From positions 41,403 through 105,402 of the forward strand of contig JAGWNK010000008.1 of assembly GCA_028871345.1 (NCBI GenBank): a stretch of 64,000 nucleotides of DNA, given 5' to 3'. The position numbers were made by a program, and so were the translations under genes. Shown here one piece after another: positions 52,289 to 61,927 of the stretch; the first letter of the stretch is position 1, and every line of letters begins with the position of its first letter. Source of the stretch: Alphaproteobacteria bacterium. GTDB taxonomy: Bacteria > Pseudomonadota > Alphaproteobacteria > Micropepsales > Micropepsaceae. Below the pieces are notes generated by a model. That model was given only the letters and a program-made list of their open reading frames with translations. It ran no database searches and was not told the DNA's origin.

Positions 52289-54313
52289 ATGGTGACCACG
52301 GCCTCCGACCGCCAGCCCGCCGTCCTGCCCACCGAGGGGTTCAGCCTCGAGCAGGAGGTGCAGGTCCGCCCCAAGGCCGGCGAGTCCCGGCTCGGCCTGG
52401 CCGCCATGGTGTTCGCCGGCACGCTCGCCTGCTTCTGGGCGGGGGCGGCCGCGGCCTATCTCCTGGGCGCCTTCCGGGACCAGGGCCTGGCGACGCTCGA
52501 TCTCCAGGAACTGGCGCTGTTCGCCGCGATCATCGTCGTACCGCCCTTGTTCTTCGTCGCCATCGCCTGGGCCTTGGCCCGCGGCCAGCAGATGGGCGCC
52601 GCCGCCCAGGCGCTGACCGACGCCGCCGACCGCATGTTCTCGGTTGACGAGACGGCCTCGCGCAGCGCCGCGCGCCTGGGTCGCGCCGTGCGCCGCGAGC
52701 TCGACGCCCTGAACGCCGGCCTCGATGGCGCCTTCACCCGTCTGCGGGCGCTGGAAAGCGTGCTCGAAACCCAGATCGCGGCGCTGGATGAAGCCGGGGC
52801 CCGTGTCGACGTGCGCGGCGAAGCCCTGGCGGCGCGCCTGACGCAGGAGCGCGAGCGCATCGGCGCCGTCGCCGATTCTCTGGCCGACACCGCCACCCGC
52901 GCCGGCGAGACGGTGGCGGGGCGCGCCGCGCAGCTCAAATCGGTGGTGGAAGCGGCCGAGACGACGCTGAAGGCGGCCGGCCAGTCGCTGGATCAGCAGG
53001 CCGCAGGGTTCCGCCAGGCGGCTTCGACCGCCGCCGATGCGCCCCATGCCGCCGCCGTCGAGCTCGACAAGCAAGCCAAGCGCATCGAGGCGGTCGCCGA
53101 CGCGGCGCTGGCGCGCGCCGAATTCGTGCTCGGCCGGCAGGAGCGCCACCGCACCGCCATGAACGAGCTGATGCAGCGGCTGAAGGAAGAAAGCCTCGCC
53201 TTCGAGAACGCCCTGTCGGCCCAGCGCTCGACCATGGAGCAGGCGATCGCCGCGCTCGCCGGAGAAGCGCAGAAATTCGAGACGGTGACCAACGATTCCG
53301 AACGTCATCTCGAGATGATCATGGCCGGCGCCGCCTCGCGCTCCAGCCAGTTGACCCAGAACTTCGTCAAGGAAGCCGAACGCCTGCGCGAGGTCAGCGA
53401 GACGGCCAACGCCACCATCGCCCAGCTCGTCACGGCGCTGCAGGATGCCGGCGTCGGCGCCCAGACCCTGATCGGCGAGACCGCCAACCAGGCGAAGACC
53501 GATGCCAAGGGTCTGGTGGGCGAGGCTATGGCCGAATGCGAGCGCCTGTTGCGCACCGCCGGCGAGCTGTCGACGGAGGCCACCGAGATCCGCACCACGC
53601 TGGCCAAGGCGGTGGAAGATGTCGAACGCCATCTCCTCACCCTGCCGGGCATCGCCCAGCAGGAAGCGCAGCGCGTGCGCCAGATGGTGCGCACCGAGAC
53701 CGAAGAGATTCTCGATCTGTCCGCCCGCACGCTGTCGACCATCCACGCCCGCACCACGCCGCGGCCGCCGGCTTCGATCAAGGCAGACGAGTCCGCGGTT
53801 GCCGAAAGCGACGGGCTGCGCGGTCTGGCGCGCAAGCTCACCCAGCGCTCCAAGCGCAAGCCTGAAGAGCCCGGATCCAAGAGCTGGCAGATGTCGACGT
53901 TGCTGGCCGCCGCCGATACCGCCGACGCCCGCAAGGACCTGAAGCCCGCCGCCGCCGCCGCCATGGGGGCGCTGCAGGCCGCCTTGAACGACATGGCGGT
54001 CGATCTCGATGCCATCGCGGTCGAAGCCGGACCCGGCGAAGACGACTGGCGGCGTTATCTCGCCGGCGACCGCGCCGTCTTCGCGCGCAAGCTGGCCGGC
54101 GCCATCGACGTCGAATGCGTGCACCGCATCGCCACGCTCTATCGCGAGGACGAACGCTTCCGCAATTCCGCCAACGCTTACATGGAGGAGTTCGAAGCGC
54201 TGCTGACGCGCGCCCGCGAAGGCGACGGCGGCGGCATCCTGGCGTCGTCGATGCTGTCGGCCGACACGGGCAAGATCTATCTCGCCGTCGCCTACGCGCT
54301 GGGCCGTCTGTAG
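52289..54313 (+). CDS. TipN-like polar membrane coiled-coil protein
   Basis: 674 aa. Two N-terminal membrane segments (about residues 37-60 and 76-98) are followed by a long, Ala/Glu/Arg-rich coiled coil (about 105-500). A compact C-terminal domain has WRRYLAGDRAVFARKLAGAI, YREDERFRNSANAYMEEFEA and SADTGKIYLAVAYALGRL. From memory, that C-terminus resembles alphaproteobacterial proteins called TipN, which mark the new cell pole and position flagellar and segregation machinery in Caulobacter. The protein is shorter than Caulobacter TipN (about 890 aa). The identification is tentative; a generic coiled-coil protein is the alternative. Confidence 0.55.
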   Translation: MVTTASDRQPAVLPTEGFSLEQEVQVRPKAGESRLGLAAMVFAGTLACFWAGAAAAYLLGAFRDQGLATLDLQELALFAAIIVVPPLFFVAIAWALARGQQMGAAAQALTDAADRMFSVDETASRSAARLGRAVRRELDALNAGLDGAFTRLRALESVLETQIAALDEAGARVDVRGEALAARLTQERERIGAVADSLADTATRAGETVAGRAAQLKSVVEAAETTLKAAGQSLDQQAAGFRQAASTAADAPHAAAVELDKQAKRIEAVADAALARAEFVLGRQERHRTAMNELMQRLKEESLAFENALSAQRSTMEQAIAALAGEAQKFETVTNDSERHLEMIMAGAASRSSQLTQNFVKEAERLREVSETANATIAQLVTALQDAGVGAQTLIGETANQAKTDAKGLVGEAMAECERLLRTAGELSTEATEIRTTLAKAVEDVERHLLTLPGIAQQEAQRVRQMVRTETEEILDLSARTLSTIHARTTPRPPASIKADESAVAESDGLRGLARKLTQRSKRKPEEPGSKSWQMSTLLAAADTADARKDLKPAAAAAMGALQAALNDMAVDLDAIAVEAGPGEDDWRRYLAGDRAVFARKLAGAIDVECVHRIATLYREDERFRNSANAYMEEFEALLTRAREGDGGGILASSMLSADTGKIYLAVAYALGRL

Positions 54314-54318
54314 AAATA

Positions 54319-54446
54319 CTTTCCTCCCCCGTTTACGGGGGAGGTGTTGAGAACGCGCGTAGGCGCGTTCGAAACGGAGTGGGTTGGCGAGCCCGCCCCC
54401 CTCGCGCCGAAGGCGGCGCTCCCCCGGTAAACGGGGGGAGAAAATG
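54319..54446. repeat. composite intergenic element of four hairpins, probable bidirectional terminator
   Basis: Between convergent TipN-like and rsmB genes. Hairpin 1 has stem CCTCCCCCG / CGGGGGAGG and loop TTTA (54323-54344). Hairpin 2 is GAACGCGC / GCGCGTTC (54351-54370). The segment ends with CTCCCCCGGTAAACGGGGGG (54419-54438), a partner of hairpin 1, followed by A-rich then T-rich sequence. Shorter relatives lie at 32883 and 40283, so this is a dispersed family in the genome. Confidence 0.7.
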
Positions 54447-54449
54447 TTT

Positions 54450-55724
54450 CTACTCTGTCCGCCTCAACCGCGCCGCATAGAATCCGTCCATGCCGCCGCG
54501 CTCGGCCATGAGGCAAGGCAGGGTGCGCAGATCGCCGCCGTCGATGGCATCGAGCCCGAAGACCTCGTCGGCGCGCACCGGCACGCGCGCGAAATCGCGC
54601 CGCCGCTTGAGGAACGCCGCCACCTGCTCGGGACCTTCCTCGGGCTCGAGCGAGCACACCGCGAAGACGAGCAGCCCGCCCGGTGCCGTCATGCTTGCCG
54701 CGGCATCGATCAGCTCCGCCGCCGCTTGGGCGCATTGCGTCACGTCGCTCGCTCCTTTGATCCAGGGGATGTCGGGATGGCGCCGGATGGTGCCGGTGGC
54801 GCTGCAGGGCGCGTCCAGCAGCACGAAGGGCGCCGGCTGTGCGGGCGTATAGTCGCGCAGATCCGAAACCACCAGCTCGGCTTCGAGTTTCAGCCGCGCC
54901 AGGTTCTCCTTCACCCGCTCCAGGCGGGCGGCGTCGCGCTCCACCGCGATCAGCTTGGCGCCGCGCGCCGCCAGCTGCGCCGTCTTGCCGCCCGGCGCGG
55001 CGCACAGATCGATCACGGTGCGCCCTTCGACATTGCCGAACAGCTGCGCCGGCAAGGTGGCCGCCACGTCCTGCACCCACCAGCGGCCTTCGCCGTAACC
55101 GGGCAGGGCATCGACGCGCGCCGGCGTGGTGTAGCGCCAGGCGTTGCCGAACAGCGCCTCGGCGTGCTCGGGCGGCTCGGCCTTGGCCACCACGTCGAGC
55201 GGCGGCACGCCCTGGTGGATGGCGGCGATGGCGCGGGTGCGCTGCTCGCCATAGGTCTCCAGCCAGCGCGCCCACAGCCAGTCCGGCGTGTTGAGCCGCG
55301 CCGCATCCTGGCCTTGCAGCAGGGCCGGGCCTTCGCGCGCCACGCGCCGCAGGACGGCATTGATCAGGGGCTTGAAATGCACGGCGTTGGCGTCGGCCTG
55401 GGCCAGCCGGTTGGCGCCGTCGACCGCGGCATGGGGCGGCACGCCGAGGAACAGGAGCTCGCAGGCTCCCGCCAGCAGGATTTCCGGAGTGGGGCCGGCG
55501 CGGTTGGGTGCCGGCGGCTTGGCCACGCAGCTGCGGATCACCGCGTCGAGCTGGCCCAGCCGGCGCAGAGTCTCGCTGGCGATGGCGCGCGCGAAGGCGG
55601 CGTCGCGCCCTTCGAGCCCGGCCGTCGCGGACAGCGCCCCATCCAGCGGCCGGCGCCGGCGCAACACGTCCGACAGGATTTCGAGCGCCGCCCGGCGCGC
55701 CGGGAACCCGGCGCTCAACCCCAT
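54450..55724 (-). CDS. rsmB: RsmB/NOP family 16S rRNA m5C methyltransferase
   Basis: 424 aa. An N-terminal NusB-like helical domain ([20 protein letters not shown] to [10 protein letters not shown]) is followed by a SAM-methyltransferase. The latter shows [17 protein letters not shown] and the catalytic Cys in [18 protein letters not shown], with a second Cys in [10 protein letters not shown]. RsmB methylates C967 of 16S rRNA. The ATG at 55724 overlaps the htpX stop by 10 bases; a start further upstream would be antisense-like filler. Confidence 0.93.
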   Translation of the reverse strand: MGLSAGFPARRAALEILSDVLRRRRPLDGALSATAGLEGRDAAFARAIASETLRRLGQLDAVIRSCVAKPPAPNRAGPTPEILLAGACELLFLGVPPHAAVDGANRLAQADANAVHFKPLINAVLRRVAREGPALLQGQDAARLNTPDWLWARWLETYGEQRTRAIAAIHQGVPPLDVVAKAEPPEHAEALFGNAWRYTTPARVDALPGYGEGRWWVQDVAATLPAQLFGNVEGRTVIDLCAAPGGKTAQLAARGAKLIAVERDAARLERVKENLARLKLEAELVVSDLRDYTPAQPAPFVLLDAPCSATGTIRRHPDIPWIKGASDVTQCAQAAAELIDAAASMTAPGGLLVFAVCSLEPEEGPEQVAAFLKRRRDFARVPVRADEVFGLDAIDGGDLRTLPCLMAERGGMDGFYAARLRRTE

Positions 55725-56575
55725 GGGCCCGCCGCCTTCTGGGGCGCGCCCGCCATCGCCCTCAGCCGCGCGATGCGTTTCTCCGTAGACGGATGGCTGG
55801 CGAAGAGACCGGCGAAACCGCCGTGCAGCGGATTGATGATGAACATGTGCGCCGTGGCGGGATTGGCTTCGGCTTGCGGATTGTCGGTGATCTGCGCGCT
55901 GTGGTCGATGCGCCCCAGCGCCGAGGCGAGCCACAGGGGCCGCCCCGAAATCTCCGCTCCCAGGCGGTCGGCTTCGAACTCGCGCGTGCGGCTGATCGAC
56001 ATCTGCACCAGCATGGCGGCGACGGGCGCCAGGAGCGACACCACAAGGACGCCGATGATGCCGAGCGGATTGCGCCGGTCCCCGCCGAAGAACAGCGCGA
56101 AGTTGGCCAGCATCGACACGGCGCCGGCGATGGTGGCGACGATGGTCATGGTCAGGGTGTCGCGGTTCTTCACATGGGCGAGCTCATGCGCCAGCACGCC
56201 GGCCAGTTCCTCGTCGTTGAGGCGCTGCAGGATGGCCGTGGTGACGCACACCGCGGCATGCTCGGGATCGCGCCCGGTGGCGAAGGCGTTGGGCTGGTCG
56301 TTGTCGACGATGCACACCCGCGGCATGGGCAGGCCTGCCTTGTCCGCCAGGGCGCGCACGATGTGCACCAGGCGCGGCGCGCTGGCATCGTCTACTTGGC
56401 GCGCGCCATAGAGCCGCAGGACGGCTTTGTCGGAGTTCCAATAAGCGAACAGATTGAGGCCGACGGCGGCCAGGAAGGCGATGGCCATGCCCGCGCCGCC
56501 GCCGATCAGGAAACCGACCGCGACGAAAAGCCCCGTCAGGGCCGCCATCAACAAACCGGTCCGAACTGTGTTCAC
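55715..56575 (-). CDS. htpX: zinc metalloprotease HtpX
   Basis: 286-aa inner-membrane protease of the M48 family, which degrades damaged membrane proteins. It has two N-terminal helices ([37 protein letters not shown]), then [20 protein letters not shown] with the HExxH zinc site, and the third ligand region [17 protein letters not shown]. Coupled to rsmB downstream. Normally sigma-32 or CpxR dependent; I see no clear heat-shock promoter here. Confidence 0.96.
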   Translation of the reverse strand: MNTVRTGLLMAALTGLFVAVGFLIGGGAGMAIAFLAAVGLNLFAYWNSDKAVLRLYGARQVDDASAPRLVHIVRALADKAGLPMPRVCIVDNDQPNAFATGRDPEHAAVCVTTAILQRLNDEELAGVLAHELAHVKNRDTLTMTIVATIAGAVSMLANFALFFGGDRRNPLGIIGVLVVSLLAPVAAMLVQMSISRTREFEADRLGAEISGRPLWLASALGRIDHSAQITDNPQAEANPATAHMFIINPLHGGFAGLFASHPSTEKRIARLRAMAGAPQKAAGPWG

Positions 56576-56649
56576 TGGAATTCCTTCAAGCTAACGTCCC
56601 CGCGAGATGTATGGACGTTCCGTGCGGCGTCAAGGACGGCGAGGAGAAC

Positions 56650-56859
56650 ATGAGAAGCAAACTCAGGACAGAAAAACCGCCGCGAGCGGTCCGCAAGCGC
56701 ATTCGCGAGGCCGCCAAGCGCGCCTTGCGGGAAGCCGCAGAGCGCCGCAAGGTTGCCGCGTTCCCCGAACCTCCGCCAAAGGAAGTGGGCGGACAGGCCG
56801 GTCCGGAGCCCACCCGCTATGGCGACTGGGAGAAAAAGGGCCTGATTTCGGACTTTTGA
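56650..56859 (+). CDS. SDHAF4-like (DUF1674) succinate dehydrogenase assembly factor
   Basis: 69 aa. A basic N-terminal half with RKRIREAAKRALREAAERRK, then the diagnostic C-terminal PTRYGDWEKKGLISDF of DUF1674. The mitochondrial homologue SDHAF4 protects flavinylated SdhA. The ATG at 56650 has GAGGAGAAC immediately upstream, which decides it over an upstream ATG at 56611. It lies alone before nfu, 70 bp away. Confidence 0.88.
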   Translation: MRSKLRTEKPPRAVRKRIREAAKRALREAAERRKVAAFPEPPPKEVGGQAGPEPTRYGDWEKKGLISDF

Positions 56860-56929
56860 CCGCCTTGATCCGGGGGCCTTCAGGGTCCATCTAAGGTACG
56901 AGATTGGAACAAGTCCAGAAAGCAGCCTC

Positions 56930-57484
56930 ATGTTCATCCAAACCGAGTCGACCCCGAACCCCGCCACCCTCAAGTTCCTGCCGGGACGCGTGGTGATGGG
57001 CGAGGGCGCGGTGGCCGACTTTGCCTCGCGGGAAGCCGCCGCCCGCTCGCCTCTGGCGCGCGCCCTGTTCGAGACGCCCGAAGTCAGCCGCGTCTTCTTC
57101 GGCGCCGATTTCATCTCGGTGACCAAGGCAGAGGGCGAATGGAAGCACCTGAAGCCCGCCATCCTGGGCGCCATCATGGAGCATTTCACCCGCGGCCTGC
57201 CGCTCATCGAAGGCGGCGCCGAGGAGCCCGAGCCGGTCACCGACGAAGACTCCGAGATCGTCGCCCAGATCAGGGACCTGATCGAGACCCGCGTGCGTCC
57301 GGCGGTGGCGCAGGACGGCGGCGACATCATCTTCAAGGGGTTCGACGAGAAATCGGGCGTCGTCTTCCTGCACATGCGCGGCTCCTGCGCGGGCTGTCCG
57401 TCCTCCACCATGACGCTGCGCAACGGCATCGAGAACATGCTGCGCCACTACGTGCCCGAGGTATCGGGCGTCGAGGCGGTTTGA
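56930..57484 (+). CDS. NifU/NFU1-type Fe-S scaffold or carrier protein
   Basis: 184 aa. N-terminal Nfu domain ([20 protein letters not shown]) and C-terminal NifU domain with the cluster-binding Cys153-x2-Cys156 ([18 protein letters not shown]). It carries [4Fe-4S] clusters to targets such as lipoyl synthase and aconitase. The N-domain is the mitochondrial NFU1 type common in alphaproteobacteria. The start is the ATG at 56930. Confidence 0.95.
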   Translation: MFIQTESTPNPATLKFLPGRVVMGEGAVADFASREAAARSPLARALFETPEVSRVFFGADFISVTKAEGEWKHLKPAILGAIMEHFTRGLPLIEGGAEEPEPVTDEDSEIVAQIRDLIETRVRPAVAQDGGDIIFKGFDEKSGVVFLHMRGSCAGCPSSTMTLRNGIENMLRHYVPEVSGVEAV

Positions 57485-57539
57485 GTCGGCCGCGGTTTCC
57501 TGCGATTTTCGCGGATTGCCGATTCGTGCGGAGGACGCG

Positions 57540-58130
57540 GTGAGACACGCCATCAACGACGAAGCTCTCGACATCATTTTCCGCTCGGCGCGCACCCACA
57601 ACGCCTGGCAGGACAAGCCCGTCAGCCCGGCGCTGCTGATGGCGATCTACGACCTGATGCGCTGGGGCCCCACCAGCGCCAATTGCACGCCCGCGCGCAT
57701 CGTCTTCGTGGTGTCGCCCGAAGCCAAGGCGCGGCTCAAGCCGCATCTCAGCGCCGGCAACGTGAAGAAGACCATGGCGGCGCCGGCCACCGCGATCATC
57801 GGCTACGACCTCGATTTCGCCAGGCACCTGCCCAAGCTCTATCCCGCCGATCCCGGCGCCAAGGACTGGTTCAAGGATCCCGACCACGCCGCGACGACGG
57901 CGTTCCGCAATGGCAGCCTGCAGGGCGGCTATTTCATCATCGCCGCGCGCGCCGTGGGGCTGGATTGCGGGCCGATGTCGGGTTTCGACAATGCCGGCGT
58001 CGATCGCGAATTCTTCGCCGGCACCGCGGTCAAATCGAATTTCCTGTGCAATCTGGGCTATGGCGATCCGGCCGGCGTGCGGCCGCGCGGGCCGCGCCAT
58101 GCCTTCGATGAAGCCTGCCGGATCCTCTGA
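57540..58130 (+). CDS. rutE: nitroreductase-family malonic semialdehyde reductase RutE-like
   Basis: 196 aa, the same length as E. coli RutE. FSRS-type flavin fold with [39 protein letters not shown], then [20 protein letters not shown] and [12 protein letters not shown], matching RutE. RutE reduces malonic semialdehyde in pyrimidine degradation. No other rut gene is present, so another reductase role is possible. The GTG at 57540 has GGAGG five bases upstream, preferred to a TTG at 57516. tsaB follows immediately. Confidence 0.88.
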   Translation: MRHAINDEALDIIFRSARTHNAWQDKPVSPALLMAIYDLMRWGPTSANCTPARIVFVVSPEAKARLKPHLSAGNVKKTMAAPATAIIGYDLDFARHLPKLYPADPGAKDWFKDPDHAATTAFRNGSLQGGYFIIAARAVGLDCGPMSGFDNAGVDREFFAGTAVKSNFLCNLGYGDPAGVRPRGPRHAFDEACRIL

Positions 58131-58763
58131 GTGAGACTGCTGGCCGTCGATACGGCGCTTGGCGCCTGCTCCGCCGCTCTGCTGCAAGACGATCGGGTGC
58201 TGGCCGCCCGCCGCGCCGTCATGGAACGCGGCCACGCCGAAGCCCTGGCGCCGATGGTCAAGGAGGTGATGCGGGACGCGGATTTCGCCGCCCTCGATCG
58301 CCTGGCGGTCACCACCGGCCCCGGCACCTTCACCGGCCAGCGCGTCGGGCTCGCCTTCATGCGCGCTTTGCATGTCGCCACGGCCAGGCCGCTCGTCGGC
58401 GTCACGAGCCTCGCCGCCATGGCGGCGCAGGCGCAGGCCGAGACGGGGGGCACGACGGCCGCCGCGGTGCATGATGCGCGGCGCGACGAGGTCTATCTCG
58501 AAATTCTCGGTACGGACGATCCGCGCATCCTGTCCTTTGCGGCGGCCTGCGAGCTATTGCGCGGCGCACCCGGCCTGGTGCTGGCGGGAACGGCGGCTGG
58601 CCGCGTGGCGCAGGCGCTGGCGCCGGTCGGCGTCGCCGTCTCGGCGATTGTGGCGCCCGATGCGATCTGGGTGGCGCGGCTGGCGGCGCTGCGATCGCCT
58701 GCCGGCGTGCCGCGGCCGCTTTATCTGCGCCCGCCCGACGCCAGAGTGCCGGCCGCGCGATGA
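58131..58763 (+). CDS. tsaB: tRNA threonylcarbamoyladenosine biosynthesis protein TsaB
   Basis: 210 aa. Inactive ASKHA-fold partner of TsaD in making t6A37. Starts (GTG) MRLLAVDTALGACSAALLQD, then VTTGPGTFTGQRVGLAFMRA and VHDARRDEVYLEIL. It directly abuts the rutE stop and overlaps rimI by ATGA. tsaB-rimI is a conserved pair. Confidence 0.95.
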   Translation: MRLLAVDTALGACSAALLQDDRVLAARRAVMERGHAEALAPMVKEVMRDADFAALDRLAVTTGPGTFTGQRVGLAFMRALHVATARPLVGVTSLAAMAAQAQAETGGTTAAAVHDARRDEVYLEILGTDDPRILSFAAACELLRGAPGLVLAGTAAGRVAQALAPVGVAVSAIVAPDAIWVARLAALRSPAGVPRPLYLRPPDARVPAAR

Positions 58764-59227
58764 GCCCTCCGCGATTGACACGCGATGTCGTAATTCTGGT
58801 CCGGTTGCATGCCGCCGCGTTCGATGAACCTTGGACGGTTGATGGTCTCGCGGCCCTGCTCGCGCAGCCGGGGACCTTCGCCTTCCTGGACGGCGAATCG
58901 CTGGGATTCGTTCTGGCGCGCGTGGCCGGAGACGAATCGGAGATCCTGACGCTGGCTGTTGCACCTGCGGCGCGAAGACGCGGGATTGCCACGCGACTGC
59001 TGGCCGCGGCCGCGGCTGAGGCGCAGGAAAGAGGCGCCAATACGCTGTTCTTGGAGGTCTCTTGCAAGAATGACGCAGCCAAATCGCTCTATGAGAACAT
59101 GGGGTTCGCCGAGGTGGGACGTCGTCGGGGCTATTACACGGACAAGTCCGGAGGTAAGGAAGATGCCCTGGTTTATCGCGCGGAACTGCCCCTCCCCAGG
59201 ATGGGAAATGACTCGCAACTCGATTAG
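58760..59227 (+). CDS. rimI: ribosomal protein S18 alanine N-acetyltransferase RimI-like
   Basis: 155-aa GNAT protein. Acetyl-CoA loop LAVAPAARRRGIATRLL and the NDAAKSLYENMGFAEVGRRR YYT pattern are typical of RimI. It acetylates the N-terminus of S18 (family knowledge). Translationally coupled to tsaB. The fur-family gene follows 24 bp after. Confidence 0.93.
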   Translation: MSPPRLTRDVVILVRLHAAAFDEPWTVDGLAALLAQPGTFAFLDGESLGFVLARVAGDESEILTLAVAPAARRRGIATRLLAAAAAEAQERGANTLFLEVSCKNDAAKSLYENMGFAEVGRRRGYYTDKSGGKEDALVYRAELPLPRMGNDSQLD

Positions 59228-59251
59228 ACTCGCAAATTGCAAACAGGGGTT

Positions 59252-59668
59252 ATGAACATGACGCGGATCGAAAAACTCTGCGTTGACAAAGGTCTGCGGA
59301 TGACGGAGCAACGCCGCGTGATTGCGCGCGTGTTGTCGGACGCGGCCGATCATCCTGACGCGGAGGAGTTGTACCGCCGCGCCTCGTCGGTCGATCCGCA
59401 CATCTCGATCGCCACCGTCTACCGCACGGTCAAGCTGTTCGAAGACGCCGGCATTCTCGAGCGCCACGATTTTCGTGACGGTCGCTCGCGCTACGAGGAG
59501 TCGCCCGAGTCGCACCACGATCATCTGATCGATGTGCAGTCGGGAAGCGTCATCGAATTCCGCAACGAAGAGATCGAACGCCTGCAGCGGCGCATCGCGG
59601 AAGAGCTCGGCTTCGAGCTCGTCGATCATCGTCTCGAGCTCTACGGCGTCCCCAAGAAGCCCCGCTGA
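59252..59668 (+). CDS. Fur-family metal-responsive regulator
   Basis: 138 aa. Winged helix (GLRMTEQRRVIARVLSDA, then ISIATVYRTVKLFEDAGILE) and the metal site SHHDHLIDVQSG with C-terminal HRLELYG. Conserved in the rimI-fur-plsC order of alphaproteobacteria. Whether it senses iron (Fur) or manganese (Mur) cannot be decided; the C-terminal CxxC of classical zinc-structural Fur is missing. Start is ATG 59252 or 59258. Confidence 0.92.
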   Translation: MNMTRIEKLCVDKGLRMTEQRRVIARVLSDAADHPDAEELYRRASSVDPHISIATVYRTVKLFEDAGILERHDFRDGRSRYEESPESHHDHLIDVQSGSVIEFRNEEIERLQRRIAEELGFELVDHRLELYGVPKKPR

Positions 59669-59670
59669 GC

Positions 59671-60528
59671 ATGCCGAGACTGCGTGCGTTCGTCCTGGTC
59701 GCCACGTTTGTCGTTCTGACGCTGGCGAGCGTGCCGATCCAGTACTTCTCGCTGCGCTGCCGGCTGAAGCTCTGCCGGATTTATCCGCACGCCTATCATC
59801 GCCTGCTGTGCCGCATGTTCGGCATCCGCATCACCGTGATCGGCAAGCCGGTCGAGGACTCCGGCGTCCTCTTCGTCGCCAACCACACCGGCTATTTCGA
59901 CATCCTCATCATGTCGGCCACGGCGCGGCTCAGTTTCGTCGCCAAGCGGGAAGTGGCGAGCTGGCCGCTGTTCGGTCTGATGGCGCGCCTGCAGGAATCC
60001 ATCTTCGTCGACCGCGACCGGCGCAGCGCCGCGGGCGCGGCGCGCGACGTCCTGCGCCAGCGGCTGCGCCGCGGCGACGCGCTGGTGCTCTTTCCGGAAG
60101 GCACTTCGACCGACGGCAACCGCGTGCTGACCTTCAAGAGCGCGCTGATGGGCGCCGTCGAATCCGAGATCGGCCATGACGCGGCGGGCCGCGTGCGCTA
60201 CGTGCCGGTGCAGCCGGTGTCCATCACCTATGTCGGCGTCCACGGCATCCCGCTGGGGCGGGAGAACCGCCCGCTGTTTGCCTGGTATGGCGACATGGAG
60301 CTGCTGCCCCATGTCTGGGAGGCCGTGAAGGCGGGGCCGCTCGACGTGGTGGTGGAGTTCCATCCGCCGCTCACCATGGATGAGGCCGGCGACCGCAAGC
60401 GCATCGCGATCCTGGCGGAAACCGCGGTCCGGCGCGGCCAGACCCGCGCCCTGCGCGGCGAGGTCGGGCCCACCTTGGCCCCCGCCCCCGCGGCCGACGA
60501 ACCGGCCCCGGCGGAAGCGCCGGCCTGA
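59671..60528 (+). CDS. lysophospholipid / 1-acylglycerol-3-phosphate acyltransferase (PlsC family)
   Basis: 285 aa. One or two N-terminal membrane segments (about residues 5-25). The catalytic motif NHTGYFDI (HxxxxD) and the FPEGTSTDGNRV block follow. It transfers an acyl chain to lysophosphatidate. Homologues in this position act as PlsC; some paralogues acylate lyso-ornithine lipids (OlsA), and since olsB is in this window that alternative is open. It lies two bases after the fur-family stop. Confidence 0.88.
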   Translation: MPRLRAFVLVATFVVLTLASVPIQYFSLRCRLKLCRIYPHAYHRLLCRMFGIRITVIGKPVEDSGVLFVANHTGYFDILIMSATARLSFVAKREVASWPLFGLMARLQESIFVDRDRRSAAGAARDVLRQRLRRGDALVLFPEGTSTDGNRVLTFKSALMGAVESEIGHDAAGRVRYVPVQPVSITYVGVHGIPLGRENRPLFAWYGDMELLPHVWEAVKAGPLDVVVEFHPPLTMDEAGDRKRIAILAETAVRRGQTRALRGEVGPTLAPAPAADEPAPAEAPA

Positions 60529-60574
60529 GCGCATTGCTTGTCTTCCCCAGGGTGATCGCCGATAACCAGCGGCC

Positions 60575-61927
60575 ATGAGGAAGGTTTTCGTCAAGACTTA
60601 CGGCTGCCAGATGAACGTCTACGATTCCGCGCGGATGACGGATCTGCTGGCGCCGCTCGGCTACGGCACCACCGACCGCGCCGAAGACGCGGACATGGTG
60701 ATCCTCAACACCTGCCACATCCGCGAGAAGGCGGCCGAGAAGGTCTATTCCGAACTGGGCAAGCTGCGCCGCCTCAAGGAGGCGCGGGCGCGCAGCGGCG
60801 GCTCCCTGATGATCGCGGTGGCGGGCTGCGTGGCCCAGGCCGAAGGCCGCGAGATCGTGGCGCGCCAGCCGGCGGTCGATATCGTGGTCGGTCCGCAGTC
60901 GTATCACCGCCTGCCCGAGCTGATCGCCAGGATCGCGCGCGGCGCCGGCCATGCGCTCGAAACCGACTTCCCGGCCGAAGAGAAATTCGACGCCCTGCCC
61001 GACGAAGGCATGAGCGCGGCGCCCGCCGCCTTCCTCACCGTGCAGGAAGGTTGCGACAAGTTTTGCACCTTCTGCGTCGTGCCCTACACGCGCGGCGCCG
61101 AATATTCGCGTCCCGTGACGCAGCTGGTGCAGGAAGCCGAACGTGTGGTGCGCGCCGGCGCGCGCGAGATCACGCTCTTGGGCCAGAACGTCAACGCCTA
61201 TCGCGGCCAGGGTCCCGACGGCGAAGCCTGGTCGCTGGCGCGCCTGATGGAGGCGCTGTCCGGCATCGAAGGCCTGGCGCGCCTGCGCTACACCACCAGC
61301 CATCCGCGCGACATGTCCGACGACCTCATCGCTGCCCATCGCGATTTGGACAAGCTGATGCCGTATCTCCATCTGCCGGTGCAGTCGGGGTCCGACCGCG
61401 TGCTGGAAGCCATGAACCGCCAGCACAAGGCCGATCACTATTTGAGGCTCGTCGAACGCATCCGCGCGGCGCGTGCCGACATCGCCTTGTCGTCGGATTT
61501 CATCGTCGGTTTCCCGGGCGAGAGCGATGCCGATTTCGACGCCACCGTGGCGCTCATCCGCCGGGTGGGCTACGCGCAGTCCTTCTCCTTCAAGTACAGC
61601 GCCCGTCCCGGCACGCCGGCGGCGGCGGCGCGCCAGATTCCCGACGACGTCAAGGACGCCCGCCTGCAGGCGCTGCAGGGGCTGCTCGGCGCCCAGCAGG
61701 ACGCCTTCAACGCCTCCTGCGCCGGCAAGGTGATGGCGGTGCTCTTCGAAAAGCCCGGGCGCCAGGCCGCCCAGGCGGTCGGCCGCTCGCCTTATCTGCA
61801 ACCCGTGCATGTCGACGGCGCCGCCGGACTGATCGGGCGCATCGCCGACGTGCGCATCGAAGCGGTGATGTCCAACAGCCTCAAGGGTGCCTTCGTGCAC
61901 CAGCGCGAGAAGGCGCACCTCAATTGA
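60575..61927 (+). CDS. miaB: tRNA-2-methylthio-N6-dimethylallyladenosine synthase MiaB
   Basis: 450-aa radical SAM methylthiotransferase acting on i6A37 of tRNA. N-terminal domain with [32 protein letters not shown] and the three auxiliary-cluster Cys, then the radical SAM motif [17 protein letters not shown], then a TRAM domain at the C-terminus. The stop overlaps phoH by TTGA. Confidence 0.97.
   Translation: MRKVFVKTYGCQMNVYDSARMTDLLAPLGYGTTDRAEDADMVILNTCHIREKAAEKVYSELGKLRRLKEARARSGGSLMIAVAGCVAQAEGREIVARQPAVDIVVGPQSYHRLPELIARIARGAGHALETDFPAEEKFDALPDEGMSAAPAAFLTVQEGCDKFCTFCVVPYTRGAEYSRPVTQLVQEAERVVRAGAREITLLGQNVNAYRGQGPDGEAWSLARLMEALSGIEGLARLRYTTSHPRDMSDDLIAAHRDLDKLMPYLHLPVQSGSDRVLEAMNRQHKADHYLRLVERIRAARADIALSSDFIVGFPGESDADFDATVALIRRVGYAQSFSFKYSARPGTPAAAARQIPDDVKDARLQALQGLLGAQQDAFNASCAGKVMAVLFEKPGRQAAQAVGRSPYLQPVHVDGAAGLIGRIADVRIEAVMSNSLKGAFVHQREKAHLN

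Noticed and set aside
52130..54124. 664-codon open frame opposite the TipN-like gene
   Set aside because: Gly/Arg/Leu-rich mirror of a coiled-coil gene; no start signal or motif.
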